From: DATKUC01 sp964553615
GTDB lineage: Bacteria; Spirochaetota; Spirochaetia; DSM-27196; DATKUC01
NCBI GenBank assembly: GCA_964553615.1
Contig: CAZKMA010000018.1
Location: forward strand, 1 to 64,000
Length of the DNA: 64,000 bases
Direction: 5' to 3'
Made by a program: the position numbers and the translations under genes. Shown piece by piece: positions 34,110 through 43,669 of this stretch. The notes beneath the pieces were generated by a model that saw nothing but the letters and a program-made list of their open reading frames with translations, was not told where the DNA came from and did not search any database. The number at the start of each line of letters is the position of its first letter. Position 1 is the first letter of the stretch.

Positions 34110-37100
34110 TGCCCCAGCCTTGAAAGGATGTTGTTGCGAAGATCAACCAGCGGGGAGTACCCACGATTAGCCGGATTCTGCCAGATTCGGTCAACGATGG
34201 CAAGAGCATCTGCAAGACGGCCGCCAATGAACAGATTCTGTGCCTGACTGAACTCCTGCATTGTCGCGCCGGGCAAGGTATAGGTCGCCGGACTTCCCAG
34301 AGCAATACGGTATCGGTCCAGCAGGACTTGAGCATTCCGGTTGTCGGGATTCAGTTCAAGGGCCTTCTCCAGCCGAACCACCGCCACCTGTGTCTGAGTG
34401 CGGTCTCCCGTTGCGGCAAGTTTCTGTGCATCTGCAACCAGAGTGTCCGATTCCTGCTTCTTTGCAATTGTAACAGGATTCGGCCGGATGCCCAGATCTA
34501 TTTCGAGCCTCGCAATCTCGTTCTGAAGCCCCGGAAAGTTTGCATCAATAGCACGCAGATCATATAGATCAACAAGCGCAGAGCGAGCATTGGTTTTGCT
34601 GCGGCTGACCGCTTCGTCGAACCGTTGCTTGAAGATCTCCGGGAACTGTTTTGGATTGGTTATTTGCAGTATCCGGAGGGCAAGGACGCGGGCTTCCTGG
34701 TTGAACGGTCGCGCAACCACAACGCTTTGAATATTCGCCTCCGCCTTTGCAAGAAATACCTTTCCCTCCTGCGTATTACCACTTGTGTACAGCTGTTTCC
34801 CCTCGGTAAAATTCTCTTTCGCACGATTGAGGTAATTCCCCAGAGTGAAGAACAGTGGATCCGTTTCGGTGAGCTCGCGCGTGTTCTGAAGATTCAAGGC
34901 AGCCTGAACAATTTTGAGCCAGTTTTCGATTTCGAGTTGCGGAGTATTGGGCGACACCGCCGACCACAGATTTTTCGCCTTCAACAGATCGGCCTCGGCC
35001 TGCGCAAACTGATCCTGCTGATATTCCGATCGTCCCTGTTCGATGAGATTCCTCACGTCGGTCACAACCCGAACATAGTTCGCGCGCTTGATCTGGTCAC
35101 CGAGATCTGCGAGTCGCCGGTCCATTGTATCGCTGTAATTCTGATCATGCTGCAGATCCAGAGCCTGAAGGGAAACCTGACGTGCGTCCTGTAATTTCTG
35201 AATCGCCGTCTCGACGTCACGTCGAGTAAGCGCAACCTGGGCCTCCTGAAGTGCGCGGTCCGCTCGCGTGCGAAGATTTGCAGCAAGCTCCACATTTTTC
35301 CGGGCAGTGGCGGCATTCGTCTTGGCCTGATCCAGGAGCGTAGCGGTCTCCTGATCGAGAGATTTCGCAACGTCGATACTTGACTTGATACGCGGAAGCT
35401 CGGAAATGTAGACCGGTGCATTTGAATACTGGTCGAGGTAAGATTTTACATCCGATTCGAGCGTGGTGAGTCCCGCCACAGCATCGTTCAAGGTGGCGAG
35501 CGCCTTCTCCGGATACCGATAGGTCACCGTTGCCTCCGACCCCTGGCTCACAACCGTCTGCTGCACACCTTTCAGATTCTTATCCGCACTTGCCACGGCA
35601 GACTGAGCCTGAGCGTACGACGTTTTCAGATTTGTCATCTGTAGCTCTGCAATCTTTTCCACGCCCGTCGCGTCGGTTTGCTGCAGGCGCCCCGCTGCGG
35701 TCTGGTAATCCGCGTAGGTCTGTTCCGCAATCCTGAGAGCTGATTGATTGTCGTACGTCCCACTGGAGTCTTTCAACGTACCCACCCGCTGCTTCCAGAT
35801 ATTCATATTCTTCTCGAGCTCGCTCAGGAAACCGTCCAGCTTATTTCGATTGGCAACCAGATCGACCAGCGTTTTTCCCGAAAGGACATCGACCCCCTGC
35901 CCCCCCTGAATAAGACCTATGAGAGTCCGATAGGATTCAGAAGATTCGTACAGATACTGCGCCGTGAGAAATTCGGGTAGATGCTTCCTGAGCATGTCCT
36001 GATCCGCTGCTGGAAGAGTCAGGTCGCTGTTCACGGTGAGGCGGCGAGTCCACAGTTCAACGGTCGAGAATGCAACGCGGGCCACTGGAATCGTTGAGAC
36101 AAATTTTTTCTCTGCCTCAGCGAGCGAGCCGGAGTCGTACTGATCTATGCTGCTCTGATATTCAGAGGACGCACGGGCAATGATTGCCTTGTCGGCACCT
36201 GTCTGGGACGAGTCGAGGAAACCTGCAATGGCAGCCAGAATTCCCTCGCGGAAGCTTACCTGCGGGCGTCCACGAATGTACCAGGTAATAAAGGTCAGAT
36301 ACCAGTTCTGTTCGACCTGGGGCTTTTCAAGGTGTGCCTGTGCATTTATCGAATCCAGTGAGTTTGCGGCGGACTCGAGGCCGTTTCTCAACGTCAGAAC
36401 CTGCACAATTCTCTTCGTGAGTTCATCGAGACGACTGGTCAAGAGTTTCGGGTCTCCGTTTGCGGCAGCCGCCTCGAAGCTCCGCGCGGCCTGTTCAATC
36501 CCGCTCATGGATGCAATGAACTGCTGTACAGTGTCGGTAATACGTGTGGTCGCAGTTTCCGCACGACCGACAACCAGTTGCTGCGAGTAGCCTTCGGCAA
36601 GAAACTCCGCACGGAAGATGTCGAACCCGCTGAGATATGCCCGAATTGCCTCGGCATATTTGCCGGCTTTGATGAACGCATCGCCGGACGCCATGACCTC
36701 GTCGAACTTGTTGAGGTTATATCTGAACTGTACAATGGCCTGCCACTCGGTAAGATTGCGTTTTGTGCGTTCGTTGGGCGCGGCATCGAGCTTCTTCATC
36801 TGTTCGATAATTGCAAGTGCCTTTTCCGGCTTGTCAGGTTCGGTCTTGATTACCTTGATCAGCTCCTGCCACAGCGTGAAATACTCTCCGCGGATGTTGC
36901 GGATCGTCTGCATGAGGGACTCTGCCTCGTCTATGCGATCCGGATGCTTCCGGACCGTATCGGTGAGCAGTAGAATGGCGTCATTGAGCCTCTTTCGGAT
37001 AATGAGATCCCGCGCGGTCGCAATAGGATCTTCCTTCTGCCCTCCCGCCACGGCAATTCCGGCGACAGTGAGAGCGAGAAAGATTAGTGCGAAAGCAACT

Positions 37101-37129
37101 TTTTTACCACGCGAAACGGCGAAACCCAC
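34106..37129 (-). CDS. Large exported helical-repeat (TPR/coiled-coil) protein
   Basis: The 1007-residue protein has a signal peptide (KVAFALIFLALTVAGIAVAGGQKE) with the spirochaetal AGGQ cleavage context. The mature protein is almost entirely alpha-helical. TPR-like units are recognisable near the N terminus (AKYAEAIRAYL-type, here AGKYAEAIRAYLSGFDIF) and near the C terminus (DRTQTQVAVVRLEKALELNPDNRNAQVLLDRY). The middle is Gln/Ala-rich coiled coil (NAATARKNVELAANLRTRADRAL). Its last codons overlap the receptor phosphatase gene, so it is probably the periplasmic partner of that receptor. Molecular function is not known. Confidence 0.8.
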   Translation of the reverse strand: MGFAVSRGKKVAFALIFLALTVAGIAVAGGQKEDPIATARDLIIRKRLNDAILLLTDTVRKHPDRIDEAESLMQTIRNIRGEYFTLWQELIKVIKTEPDKPEKALAIIEQMKKLDAAPNERTKRNLTEWQAIVQFRYNLNKFDEVMASGDAFIKAGKYAEAIRAYLSGFDIFRAEFLAEGYSQQLVVGRAETATTRITDTVQQFIASMSGIEQAARSFEAAAANGDPKLLTSRLDELTKRIVQVLTLRNGLESAANSLDSINAQAHLEKPQVEQNWYLTFITWYIRGRPQVSFREGILAAIAGFLDSSQTGADKAIIARASSEYQSSIDQYDSGSLAEAEKKFVSTIPVARVAFSTVELWTRRLTVNSDLTLPAADQDMLRKHLPEFLTAQYLYESSESYRTLIGLIQGGQGVDVLSGKTLVDLVANRNKLDGFLSELEKNMNIWKQRVGTLKDSSGTYDNQSALRIAEQTYADYQTAAGRLQQTDATGVEKIAELQMTNLKTSYAQAQSAVASADKNLKGVQQTVVSQGSEATVTYRYPEKALATLNDAVAGLTTLESDVKSYLDQYSNAPVYISELPRIKSSIDVAKSLDQETATLLDQAKTNAATARKNVELAANLRTRADRALQEAQVALTRRDVETAIQKLQDARQVSLQALDLQHDQNYSDTMDRRLADLGDQIKRANYVRVVTDVRNLIEQGRSEYQQDQFAQAEADLLKAKNLWSAVSPNTPQLEIENWLKIVQAALNLQNTRELTETDPLFFTLGNYLNRAKENFTEGKQLYTSGNTQEGKVFLAKAEANIQSVVVARPFNQEARVLALRILQITNPKQFPEIFKQRFDEAVSRSKTNARSALVDLYDLRAIDANFPGLQNEIARLEIDLGIRPNPVTIAKKQESDTLVADAQKLAATGDRTQTQVAVVRLEKALELNPDNRNAQVLLDRYRIALGSPATYTLPGATMQEFSQAQNLFIGGRLADALAIVDRIWQNPANRGYSPLVDLRNNILSRLGQ

Positions 37130-37251
37130 CTGGAAATCTGTCTCCTATTTCCCTGACTACCAATCTACTTTAGTTTCGGCAGTTTTAGACCGGGCCCACA
37201 CGTTGCGTTAATATGGAATAATAACAACGTGGGTAGTATACTTGCTTTGAG

Positions 37252-38559
37252 ATGAAAAAGTCAGTCTCAGTGGTCCTCATCACAATTTTCCTCTCGACCT
37301 CCGCTATATATACGGCTTACGCGGTCGACTTTGCTGACACCTATAACTATATCGTGGGAGTGTTCGATGCAACAGGAGCGCAGAACACTGGACTCACGGT
37401 TTTTCCCACACTGCTCATTCCCTCGGGTGGCCAGGCGGAAGGTATGGGGAATGCATATACCGCCGTGGGGCGGGACGTGAGCTACCTGGATTCCAATCCC
37501 GCGGCGAGCGCAATGTTGCAGTATACTGAGCTTGCGGTCCAACACCGGAATCTCATTGCTGACGCAAATCTCGAGAGCCTTCTGTATACCATCCGGCTCG
37601 ACAATCTCGGACTTGGCGCCTCAGTGAAGTTTCTGCATGTCCCGTTTACCGGTTATGGATCGCTCGGACAACAGCTTACCACGTTTCGTTACACCGAAAC
37701 GGTTGCCACACTGAATGCCGCGTACAATTTTTTTCATGGATTCTACTTCGACGGACTTTCACTCGGTGCGGACGTCAAGGTCGCGTACCGGGGAGAACCA
37801 AATGTCACCGGATTGATCGAGAATCAGTCGGCATTTGGAATCATGGGCGATGCCGGAATGCTCGTTCGCTTCAACTTTCTGAAGTTTTATGCCTCCCGCA
37901 TGCGTAATTTCTCCGTCGGACTCTCCGCCAGGAACTTCGGACCTCCGGTCCTGAACGAGCCGCTCCCATCTCTGCTCACTGCAGGCGTCTCCTATTCCCC
38001 GCTTCGGCCGCTGTTGTTTGCCTTCGATTTCAACTATCCGGTGAGTCTGATGTCCTCAGTACCTGCGGCCGGACCCGGATTCGCCACAGGCGTTTCGGTT
38101 GTGTTTACCGATTTTTTTGCCACACAGGCCGGTTTCCAGCTCAAGGGAGGAGACCCCAGAATCACTCTCGGGGCAGACGTAAATCTGACGTCTTTTGCCA
38201 TTCATGTAAATTATATTCTCGATATGACCACCCAGTTCGGAGCTCTGGACAATTTCAGCATTCAGATGCGCTTCAACTTCGGCGACCGTGGTCGGGGCGC
38301 CCGGCAGCGTGCGATCGAGATTGAGTACCTGAACGCACTTGATTCCCTTGCAAAGGGAGACCTTAACTCAACAATCCAGCTCTGCCGCCAGATTCTTACA
38401 AACGATCCATCTTTCGATCCGGCGCGGGAGACACTCAGGAATGCACTTCGAAGCCAGGATCTTCAAGCCCAGATGGATTCGCTCAAGAAACCGACTACCG
38501 TTGGTCCGCAGCCCGGTGCGCCGGCCGGAGGCAACGGCCCGGCTACCGGTTCGAAATAA
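37252..38559 (+). CDS. UPF0164-family outer-membrane protein (FadL/PorV-like)
   Basis: The 435-residue protein has a signal peptide (VSVVLITIFLSTSAIYTAYA). Its barrel begins with the family hallmark FPTLLIPSGGQAEGMGNAYTAVGRDVSYLDSNPAA. Strand-rich sequence continues to FSIQMRFNFGDRGRGAR. The last hundred residues form a helical, TPR-like tail (EYLNALDSLAKGDLNSTIQLCRQILTNDPSFDPARETLRNAL) and a Pro/Gly-rich end. UPF0164 proteins are typical of treponemes and relatives and are modelled as FadL-like channels for hydrophobic nutrients. It is divergent from the helical protein gene, with about 122 bases between. Confidence 0.87.
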   Translation: MKKSVSVVLITIFLSTSAIYTAYAVDFADTYNYIVGVFDATGAQNTGLTVFPTLLIPSGGQAEGMGNAYTAVGRDVSYLDSNPAASAMLQYTELAVQHRNLIADANLESLLYTIRLDNLGLGASVKFLHVPFTGYGSLGQQLTTFRYTETVATLNAAYNFFHGFYFDGLSLGADVKVAYRGEPNVTGLIENQSAFGIMGDAGMLVRFNFLKFYASRMRNFSVGLSARNFGPPVLNEPLPSLLTAGVSYSPLRPLLFAFDFNYPVSLMSSVPAAGPGFATGVSVVFTDFFATQAGFQLKGGDPRITLGADVNLTSFAIHVNYILDMTTQFGALDNFSIQMRFNFGDRGRGARQRAIEIEYLNALDSLAKGDLNSTIQLCRQILTNDPSFDPARETLRNALRSQDLQAQMDSLKKPTTVGPQPGAPAGGNGPATGSK

Positions 38560-39373
38560 CTCCCGCTCGGAGCTGCATATAGAGTGCGTAGAGGGGAAGG
38601 TCTATCTTCCCGGCACTCACCTTTCGGCGGAGATTCTCGAGCCTTTCGGTCGCAACGGGAACTGCGGCCGGACGAACACCCCGTAGCGCTCCTCCACCCA
38701 AAGTTCTGACCGGAGAAACACGAAGAAAAAGCTCATCCCACACTTCGTACCTGCTGAACATTTTCCGAAGATAGCGGTACAGCTGAAACGCCTCGTCGGG
38801 ATAATCATCCACAAGATCATCGTCGTCTGTTCCGAGAATCTCCATCAGATCTTCGGAATCCATTCCGTCATAAACCGCAAGCCGAGCCTCGATGAGATGG
38901 GCGAACTCGCTCTCTTCAAATCGAATGCTGTCGACCCGGGACCGGAGGGCAATACGTCGGTCCAGAACTGCTTCTGATCGAATATCTCTCCTGCTGAGCA
39001 GGAAGTAACCGGCAATTCCCACAGCAAGGGACACAACAAGCGCGGTAACGACGGGAATGGACCGGGCAATACCAAGGGTCAGTCCAAAATAGACGATGAG
39101 GAACACGACGGCCGAGAGCAGAAACCGCGGGATGAACCGGGCATCTCCAACCCACTGACGAACGGCTCCATCCAGGAGAGAGTACATATAGTCCCGAAGC
39201 TCGAATACCTGAGAGATATCCGGGTCCGACCCGTATAGCCCCTTGATTTCTCCTCGTTCGAGCATTCGAATGATCTGACTGCGATCCCGGAATGGGTGAA
39301 GAAAGGTTCCTGATCCGTCGGCAGACCCGGTCCGTGCGACATGAAAGATATAATAGGTATCTGTTCTACTCAT
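38543..39373 (-). CDS. Membrane protein of unknown function
   Basis: I do not recognise this 276-residue protein. The N-terminal 75 residues look like a small folded cytoplasmic domain (YYIFHVARTGSADGSGTFLHPF, DRSQIIRMLERGEIKGLYG). Two adjacent membrane segments follow (FLLSAVVFLIVYFGLTLGIA and VVTALVVSLAVGIAGYFLL), then an acidic helical C-terminal domain (DGMDSEDLMEILGTDDDDLVDDYPDEAFQ). It overlaps the ankyrin gene upstream by four bases and the convergent UPF0164 gene by 17 bases. Its coupling with the TIR-like/ankyrin protein suggests a joint role. Confidence 0.68.
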   Translation of the reverse strand: MSRTDTYYIFHVARTGSADGSGTFLHPFRDRSQIIRMLERGEIKGLYGSDPDISQVFELRDYMYSLLDGAVRQWVGDARFIPRFLLSAVVFLIVYFGLTLGIARSIPVVTALVVSLAVGIAGYFLLSRRDIRSEAVLDRRIALRSRVDSIRFEESEFAHLIEARLAVYDGMDSEDLMEILGTDDDDLVDDYPDEAFQLYRYLRKMFSRYEVWDELFLRVSPVRTLGGGALRGVRPAAVPVATERLENLRRKVSAGKIDLPLYALYMQLRAGVISNR

Positions 39374-40284
39374 TTTGACGGCACACTCGCTTCGCTCCGC
39401 CGGATGAGTTCCGCCATCTCCGTATGCTTGAAAAGCTCCGCATACTTGCCGGCGGTCATTCCGAGCTGGTCAACAGGACTCGTGTCCGCGTTGTGTTCGA
39501 GCAGGAGACGCGCAACCGACGTAAAACCCTCGCCAACGGCGAGCATGAGCGAAGTCTGGCCGTTCTTACTTTGAAGATCTGTGTCGGCACCCGCGTCAAG
39601 AAGCCTTTCTACCGAACCAAGATCTCCACGCACCGCGGCCTCCATCAGGGGACTGTTCCCGCGATCATGGCTCACCGCATTGACGTTTGCTCCTTTCTCG
39701 AGAAGCAGATCGATGAGTTCGCGGTGCCGATTGCGAATTGCCAGACTCAATATCGGGACACCGCGGACATCACGGCTGTCGGGCGAGAAGCCTATTCGAA
39801 GGAAGTTCTTCGTCGGGTCAACGGCGCCCTCTTCGACGCAACCGGCAAAAACGTCTTCGGCTATTCCGAGCCCCATGGCCTGCAGTTCGGTGCGTGCCCG
39901 TTCAATTCGAGCGCCCTTCCGCCACACCTCGCGTGCCAGGAGAATCTCTTCCTGAAGCTGTTCAAAATCGTCCACCTGCGTGAATACCATCAGATGTCCC
40001 GGAAGTGCGAGCCCGGGACGTCTGAACAACAGGACCGGACAATCCCGGCCAACGCCGTAACCGCTCACAAAACCGAGCCAGCGGGAAGCTACGGCAGTTG
40101 CCGAAAGCACAATGATGATATGGGTCAGCCCTGAAAAATTATACCGAATTTCCTCTCCGTTGAGCTGCTCCCAGGACCGGCCCATCTGATATGCAGATGC
40201 CCTTACCCGGTGACTCCGAAGCAAACGCAGTATTTGCACTGCCAGCTCACGTTGTCCGGAATCCACAAAAATGCCAATTTTCAC
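39370..40284 (-). CDS. TIR-like domain fused to ankyrin repeats
   Basis: The 304-residue cytoplasmic protein begins MKIGIFVDSG and has the TIR-style core HIIIVLSATAVASRWLGFVSGYGVG (residues about 55-79), followed by CPVLLF. At the spot where NAD-cleaving TIRs keep Glu in S-x-W-x3-E, it has Val (V73), so NADase activity is doubtful. The C-terminal half is ankyrin repeats (VPILSLAIRNRHRELIDLLLEKGANVN, NSPLMEAAVRGDLGSVERLLDAGADTD, QTSLMLAVGEGFTSVARLLLEHNADTS). Both parts are protein-interaction modules, so a scaffold or signalling role is inferred. It overlaps the downstream membrane protein gene as ATGA. Confidence 0.78.
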   Translation of the reverse strand: MKIGIFVDSGQRELAVQILRLLRSHRVRASAYQMGRSWEQLNGEEIRYNFSGLTHIIIVLSATAVASRWLGFVSGYGVGRDCPVLLFRRPGLALPGHLMVFTQVDDFEQLQEEILLAREVWRKGARIERARTELQAMGLGIAEDVFAGCVEEGAVDPTKNFLRIGFSPDSRDVRGVPILSLAIRNRHRELIDLLLEKGANVNAVSHDRGNSPLMEAAVRGDLGSVERLLDAGADTDLQSKNGQTSLMLAVGEGFTSVARLLLEHNADTSPVDQLGMTAGKYAELFKHTEMAELIRRSEASVPSK

Positions 40285-40463
40285 ACCTGCTCCCCCACGC
40301 CGTTTCCCTTATTCCGGATAGCTACTTCAAGTTTCGGCAATCCCGACAGAAAGATTCACCCAACACTCCGTCTTTGAAAAAGCAATCCGACTTGCAACGC
40401 GCACTTGGTTACTTTACAGTGGAGGCTCATTGGCCGTAAAGGGTTCAGGATAGAGAAACCACA

Positions 40464-42866
40464 ATGCACACCGTTCAGAAGAACACACTCTCACAGGCAC
40501 AACTCGGCAGATCGATGACCGCAAGCTTAATGGCAGGTGCGGCCGGTACTCTCTGGGTCGTTGTGGGAAGCCCGCAGCCGATATTCAATGTGTTTGTAAG
40601 CAACACCATGAACGGAGGGGCGTCATACCTCGGTCTGCTGGTTGGAATCCTGTCGCTCGCCGGACTCTTCCAGATTCCCTCCATCTTCATATATTCACGG
40701 TTGAAACGAAAGAAAACATTCTGGCTTGTCACCAGTACCGTGCACCGACTGAACGGGTTTGTCCTTGCGGGAGTCGCATTCTCCGTAGCACAAGGCGGGG
40801 CCAAGCCCCGGGGGCTCAGCATCATTCTCATCGGTATGACTGCCAGCTGGATCATAACCAACATCAGCGCGTCCGGCTGGTGGAGCTGGATGGCGGAGAT
40901 TGTCCCCGAAAAGATAAGATCCCACTTCTTTGGTCGTCGTTCGAGCATATCCAATATTGTAAACATTGCCTGGTTCTTTTCGGTGAGCGTGGTGCTGGAC
41001 ACCGTCTCCGGTAATGCCCTGTTCTACACCTACGCAGTCATTTTCACGATAGGCGGTCTCGGCGGACTTGCAGATATCCTGCTGCACATTATTATTCCGG
41101 AACCTGCGATTCCTGACCGAATTGAAACAGAACAGTCTCCGATTCGGCATCTCACCTGGTATGAGTTTCTTGAACCGCTTCGAAACCGGAATTTTGTTCG
41201 GTTCTGTCTCTCGGTCGGCGTTGCACTTTTTTCAATAAACGTTTCCGGACCCTTCCTTGCGCCGTACATAACTTCCCACGACGGGGTGGCCGCACCAAAC
41301 ACATGGCTCGGCATCATGTTTGTCATTTCCCAGTTGCTCTGGATCCTGCTCTCTCCGGCGTGGGGGATGGTCATGGACAGACTGGGTCGCAAACCGGTCG
41401 TCATGATCGGCTTGCTTTTTACATTCAGCTGGGTTGGATATCTCTTCCTCAATCACCGTAACTACACGTTCATTCTCCCGCTCATTTCGCTTGCAGGCGG
41501 TGTGCTCGCTCCTGCATTCTGGGACGGTACGAACCAGCTCATGTTGAGCCTGACCCCGGAAAAGAACCGCATCTCCTTCGTTTCCTGGTATTGGGCGGCA
41601 ATCGGTGTTATTTCGGCCTTCGGTAGCTTTCTCGGTGGCGCGCTGGATGCTCGATTTCGAGGCGTCCGGATTACCATTGTGTCCGGCTTCATAATTCAAG
41701 GCCTGCAGATAGTTATTCTCATATCTCTCGGTCTGATACTCCTCAGCTTGCTGGTGCTCTCCCGCATCCGCGAACAACGAGGAAAACCGCTTGGTTTCGT
41801 GTTCTCGCTCGTTACCAATCCCGGCGTATTTCGGACATTCATGAACATTGGAACAATCAGCCGAACCAGTGCGTCCTATCGTGTCGCTCGGGCCTTGCGG
41901 GCAATTGATGGTTCGACGAGCAATCTTGCCCTGGAAGAGGTCATTTCGCGAATCGAGGATCCGGATCCCGAGGTCAGAGAAGAAGCAGCGCGTGCTCTGG
42001 GCAGAATTGGAGCGCCGGAGGGGTTCGACGCTCTTGTGCACCAGATAGCAGACCCGAGTTCAACGGTTCGCTCCCAGGCTGCACGCTCCCTGGGACGGAT
42101 CGGGGACCGGCGGGCGGTGCCGTACCTGGTTGCAGGGCTGGCAGACTCATCAGAAGACCTGAAGGAGGCGTGTCTGTACGCCCTCGGCGAAATTGGTGGA
42201 GAGGATGCTGCTCAGGAAATCCTTCATGTCTTTCGGCAAATTGGTTCGGAACGGCTTGTGGCAACTGGAGCTGCTGCGGTCTCGAAGCTCGGCATTCTGG
42301 AAGCGGCCTGGGAAATTGTTCCCCGCATGCATCAGACATTCAATCCCGTACTTCGCAACCAGCTCGCAATAGCCTTCGGAAATCTTGTCGGCAAGCCCGG
42401 CGAGTTCTACCAGTATGTCACGGGGAGCGAGGCGCAGCAGCAGGTCAGGAGCACTCGGCTGTTCCAGGACGCGCAACGAAATCTTGGAAACATCATTCGT
42501 GCGCCGCGCCTGGATGCGCGGGACATTGAACGGACACGCGGCGAGTTTTCGGCGGACCTGCGCAATATTCGTTCGTTCTTCGAGGATGAAATGTACATCC
42601 AGGCACTCAATCTGAGTGAGCACGTGGCATTCAGACTCGGTCAGATGGTCCTTCCCGAAAGTACTCCGGCGGAACTCTATCTGGAATATGCCATCTTTGT
42701 TGACCCCAAGTTCGGACTCTGGTGGTGGTTTCTTCAGGAGGCCCAGCTCAATGCTGAATCCACCGAAAGTGCCGTCGTATTGCGCATTGATGTGCTCCTT
42801 TCGCTCTATTTTCTCAGTACCTTTCACATGCCGCCCCTCAGCGGCATGACCGTCAATCACCCATAA
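40464..42866 (+). CDS. MFS transporter fused to HEAT repeats
   Basis: The 800-residue protein has an MFS part of about 12 membrane segments over residues 15-435. The A-like motif is GMVMDRLGRKPVVMIGLLFTF in the second half and RLKRKKTFWLV in the first. It then carries a cytoplasmic tail of about 365 residues. The tail contains HEAT/PBS-lyase-type repeats (DPDPEVREEAARALGRIGAPEGFDALV, DPSSTVRSQAARSLGRIGDRRAVPYLV, SSEDLKEACLYALGEIGGEDAA) and a further helical domain. HEAT repeats bind other proteins, so the tail may regulate transport or make this a receptor-like transporter. The substrate is unknown. It lies 14 bases before an esterase gene. Confidence 0.85.
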   Translation: MHTVQKNTLSQAQLGRSMTASLMAGAAGTLWVVVGSPQPIFNVFVSNTMNGGASYLGLLVGILSLAGLFQIPSIFIYSRLKRKKTFWLVTSTVHRLNGFVLAGVAFSVAQGGAKPRGLSIILIGMTASWIITNISASGWWSWMAEIVPEKIRSHFFGRRSSISNIVNIAWFFSVSVVLDTVSGNALFYTYAVIFTIGGLGGLADILLHIIIPEPAIPDRIETEQSPIRHLTWYEFLEPLRNRNFVRFCLSVGVALFSINVSGPFLAPYITSHDGVAAPNTWLGIMFVISQLLWILLSPAWGMVMDRLGRKPVVMIGLLFTFSWVGYLFLNHRNYTFILPLISLAGGVLAPAFWDGTNQLMLSLTPEKNRISFVSWYWAAIGVISAFGSFLGGALDARFRGVRITIVSGFIIQGLQIVILISLGLILLSLLVLSRIREQRGKPLGFVFSLVTNPGVFRTFMNIGTISRTSASYRVARALRAIDGSTSNLALEEVISRIEDPDPEVREEAARALGRIGAPEGFDALVHQIADPSSTVRSQAARSLGRIGDRRAVPYLVAGLADSSEDLKEACLYALGEIGGEDAAQEILHVFRQIGSERLVATGAAAVSKLGILEAAWEIVPRMHQTFNPVLRNQLAIAFGNLVGKPGEFYQYVTGSEAQQQVRSTRLFQDAQRNLGNIIRAPRLDARDIERTRGEFSADLRNIRSFFEDEMYIQALNLSEHVAFRLGQMVLPESTPAELYLEYAIFVDPKFGLWWWFLQEAQLNAESTESAVVLRIDVLLSLYFLSTFHMPPLSGMTVNHP

Positions 42867-42880
42867 ACAGGAGTTCTTGC

Positions 42881-43654
42881 ATGAAGGTCTTGAAAGTCCC
42901 ATCAGCCACAGTGCTGCAGTCCCCCTCGCAACCATTCTTTCTTGACGGCGGTACAACGGGGGTCCTTGCAATCCACGGCTTCACCGGCGTGCCAGGAGAC
43001 ATGCACTATCTTGCCGAGAGGCTGAACACCGAAGGGTACACCGTATCAGTCCCGCGTCTGCCGGGGCACGGAACAAACGCGGTCGATTTTCGCTCAACGA
43101 ACGGCAATGACTGGCTCCGCCGGTGTGTGGACGCGTACCTGGATCTCAGCTACCACTGCGAAAAGGTTTATGTGACCGGACTTTCAATGGGCGGGGTTCT
43201 CACGCTTCTGCTTGCAACGATGTTCGACATAGATCGCATCGCACTATCCGCTCCGGCAATTACCACATCAAACAGCATGATTCGCCTTACACCGATTCTC
43301 CGGTGGTTCATGACTCACGGCGCGCCGCGAGAGGCTGAAGAGTACGAAGATCCGGGGTATCGTGCGCTGGCCCCGGAATACTGGCGGTACGACTGGCTGG
43401 CCCAGGTAGCGTCGCTCTACAAGCTGCAGAAAACCGCGCAGAAGCGTCTTGCACGCGTCCGGGCGAAGACGCTGACAATTGTGTCCGAAAAGGACAGCAT
43501 GGTGCCTGTTCGAGCAGCAGAGATAATTGAAAAGGGACTTGGCTCCGAGGTTAAACGTCGGCTCGTACTGAAAGAAAGCGGACACGTAGTGGTGAACGGC
43601 AAAGAACGGGAATCGGTCGCCGACGCCATCATCGAATGGTTTCGCGACGACTGA
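42881..43654 (+). CDS. Alpha/beta hydrolase, carboxylesterase-like
   Basis: The 257-residue cytoplasmic hydrolase resembles Est30-type carboxylesterases and monoacylglycerol lipases. The oxyanion region is AIHGFTGVPGDM, the nucleophile S102 lies in VTGLSMGGVLTLL, the acid is in TIVSEKDSMVP and the His in ESGHVVV. All catalytic residues are present. AGGAG lies nine bases before the start. It follows the MFS/HEAT gene by 14 bases and is likely co-transcribed, so it may act on the compound that transporter brings in. It is convergent with the aldo-keto reductase gene. Confidence 0.9.
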   Translation: MKVLKVPSATVLQSPSQPFFLDGGTTGVLAIHGFTGVPGDMHYLAERLNTEGYTVSVPRLPGHGTNAVDFRSTNGNDWLRRCVDAYLDLSYHCEKVYVTGLSMGGVLTLLLATMFDIDRIALSAPAITTSNSMIRLTPILRWFMTHGAPREAEEYEDPGYRALAPEYWRYDWLAQVASLYKLQKTAQKRLARVRAKTLTIVSEKDSMVPVRAAEIIEKGLGSEVKRRLVLKESGHVVVNGKERESVADAIIEWFRDD

Positions 43655-43669
43655 TTCCCGTCTGCCTGT

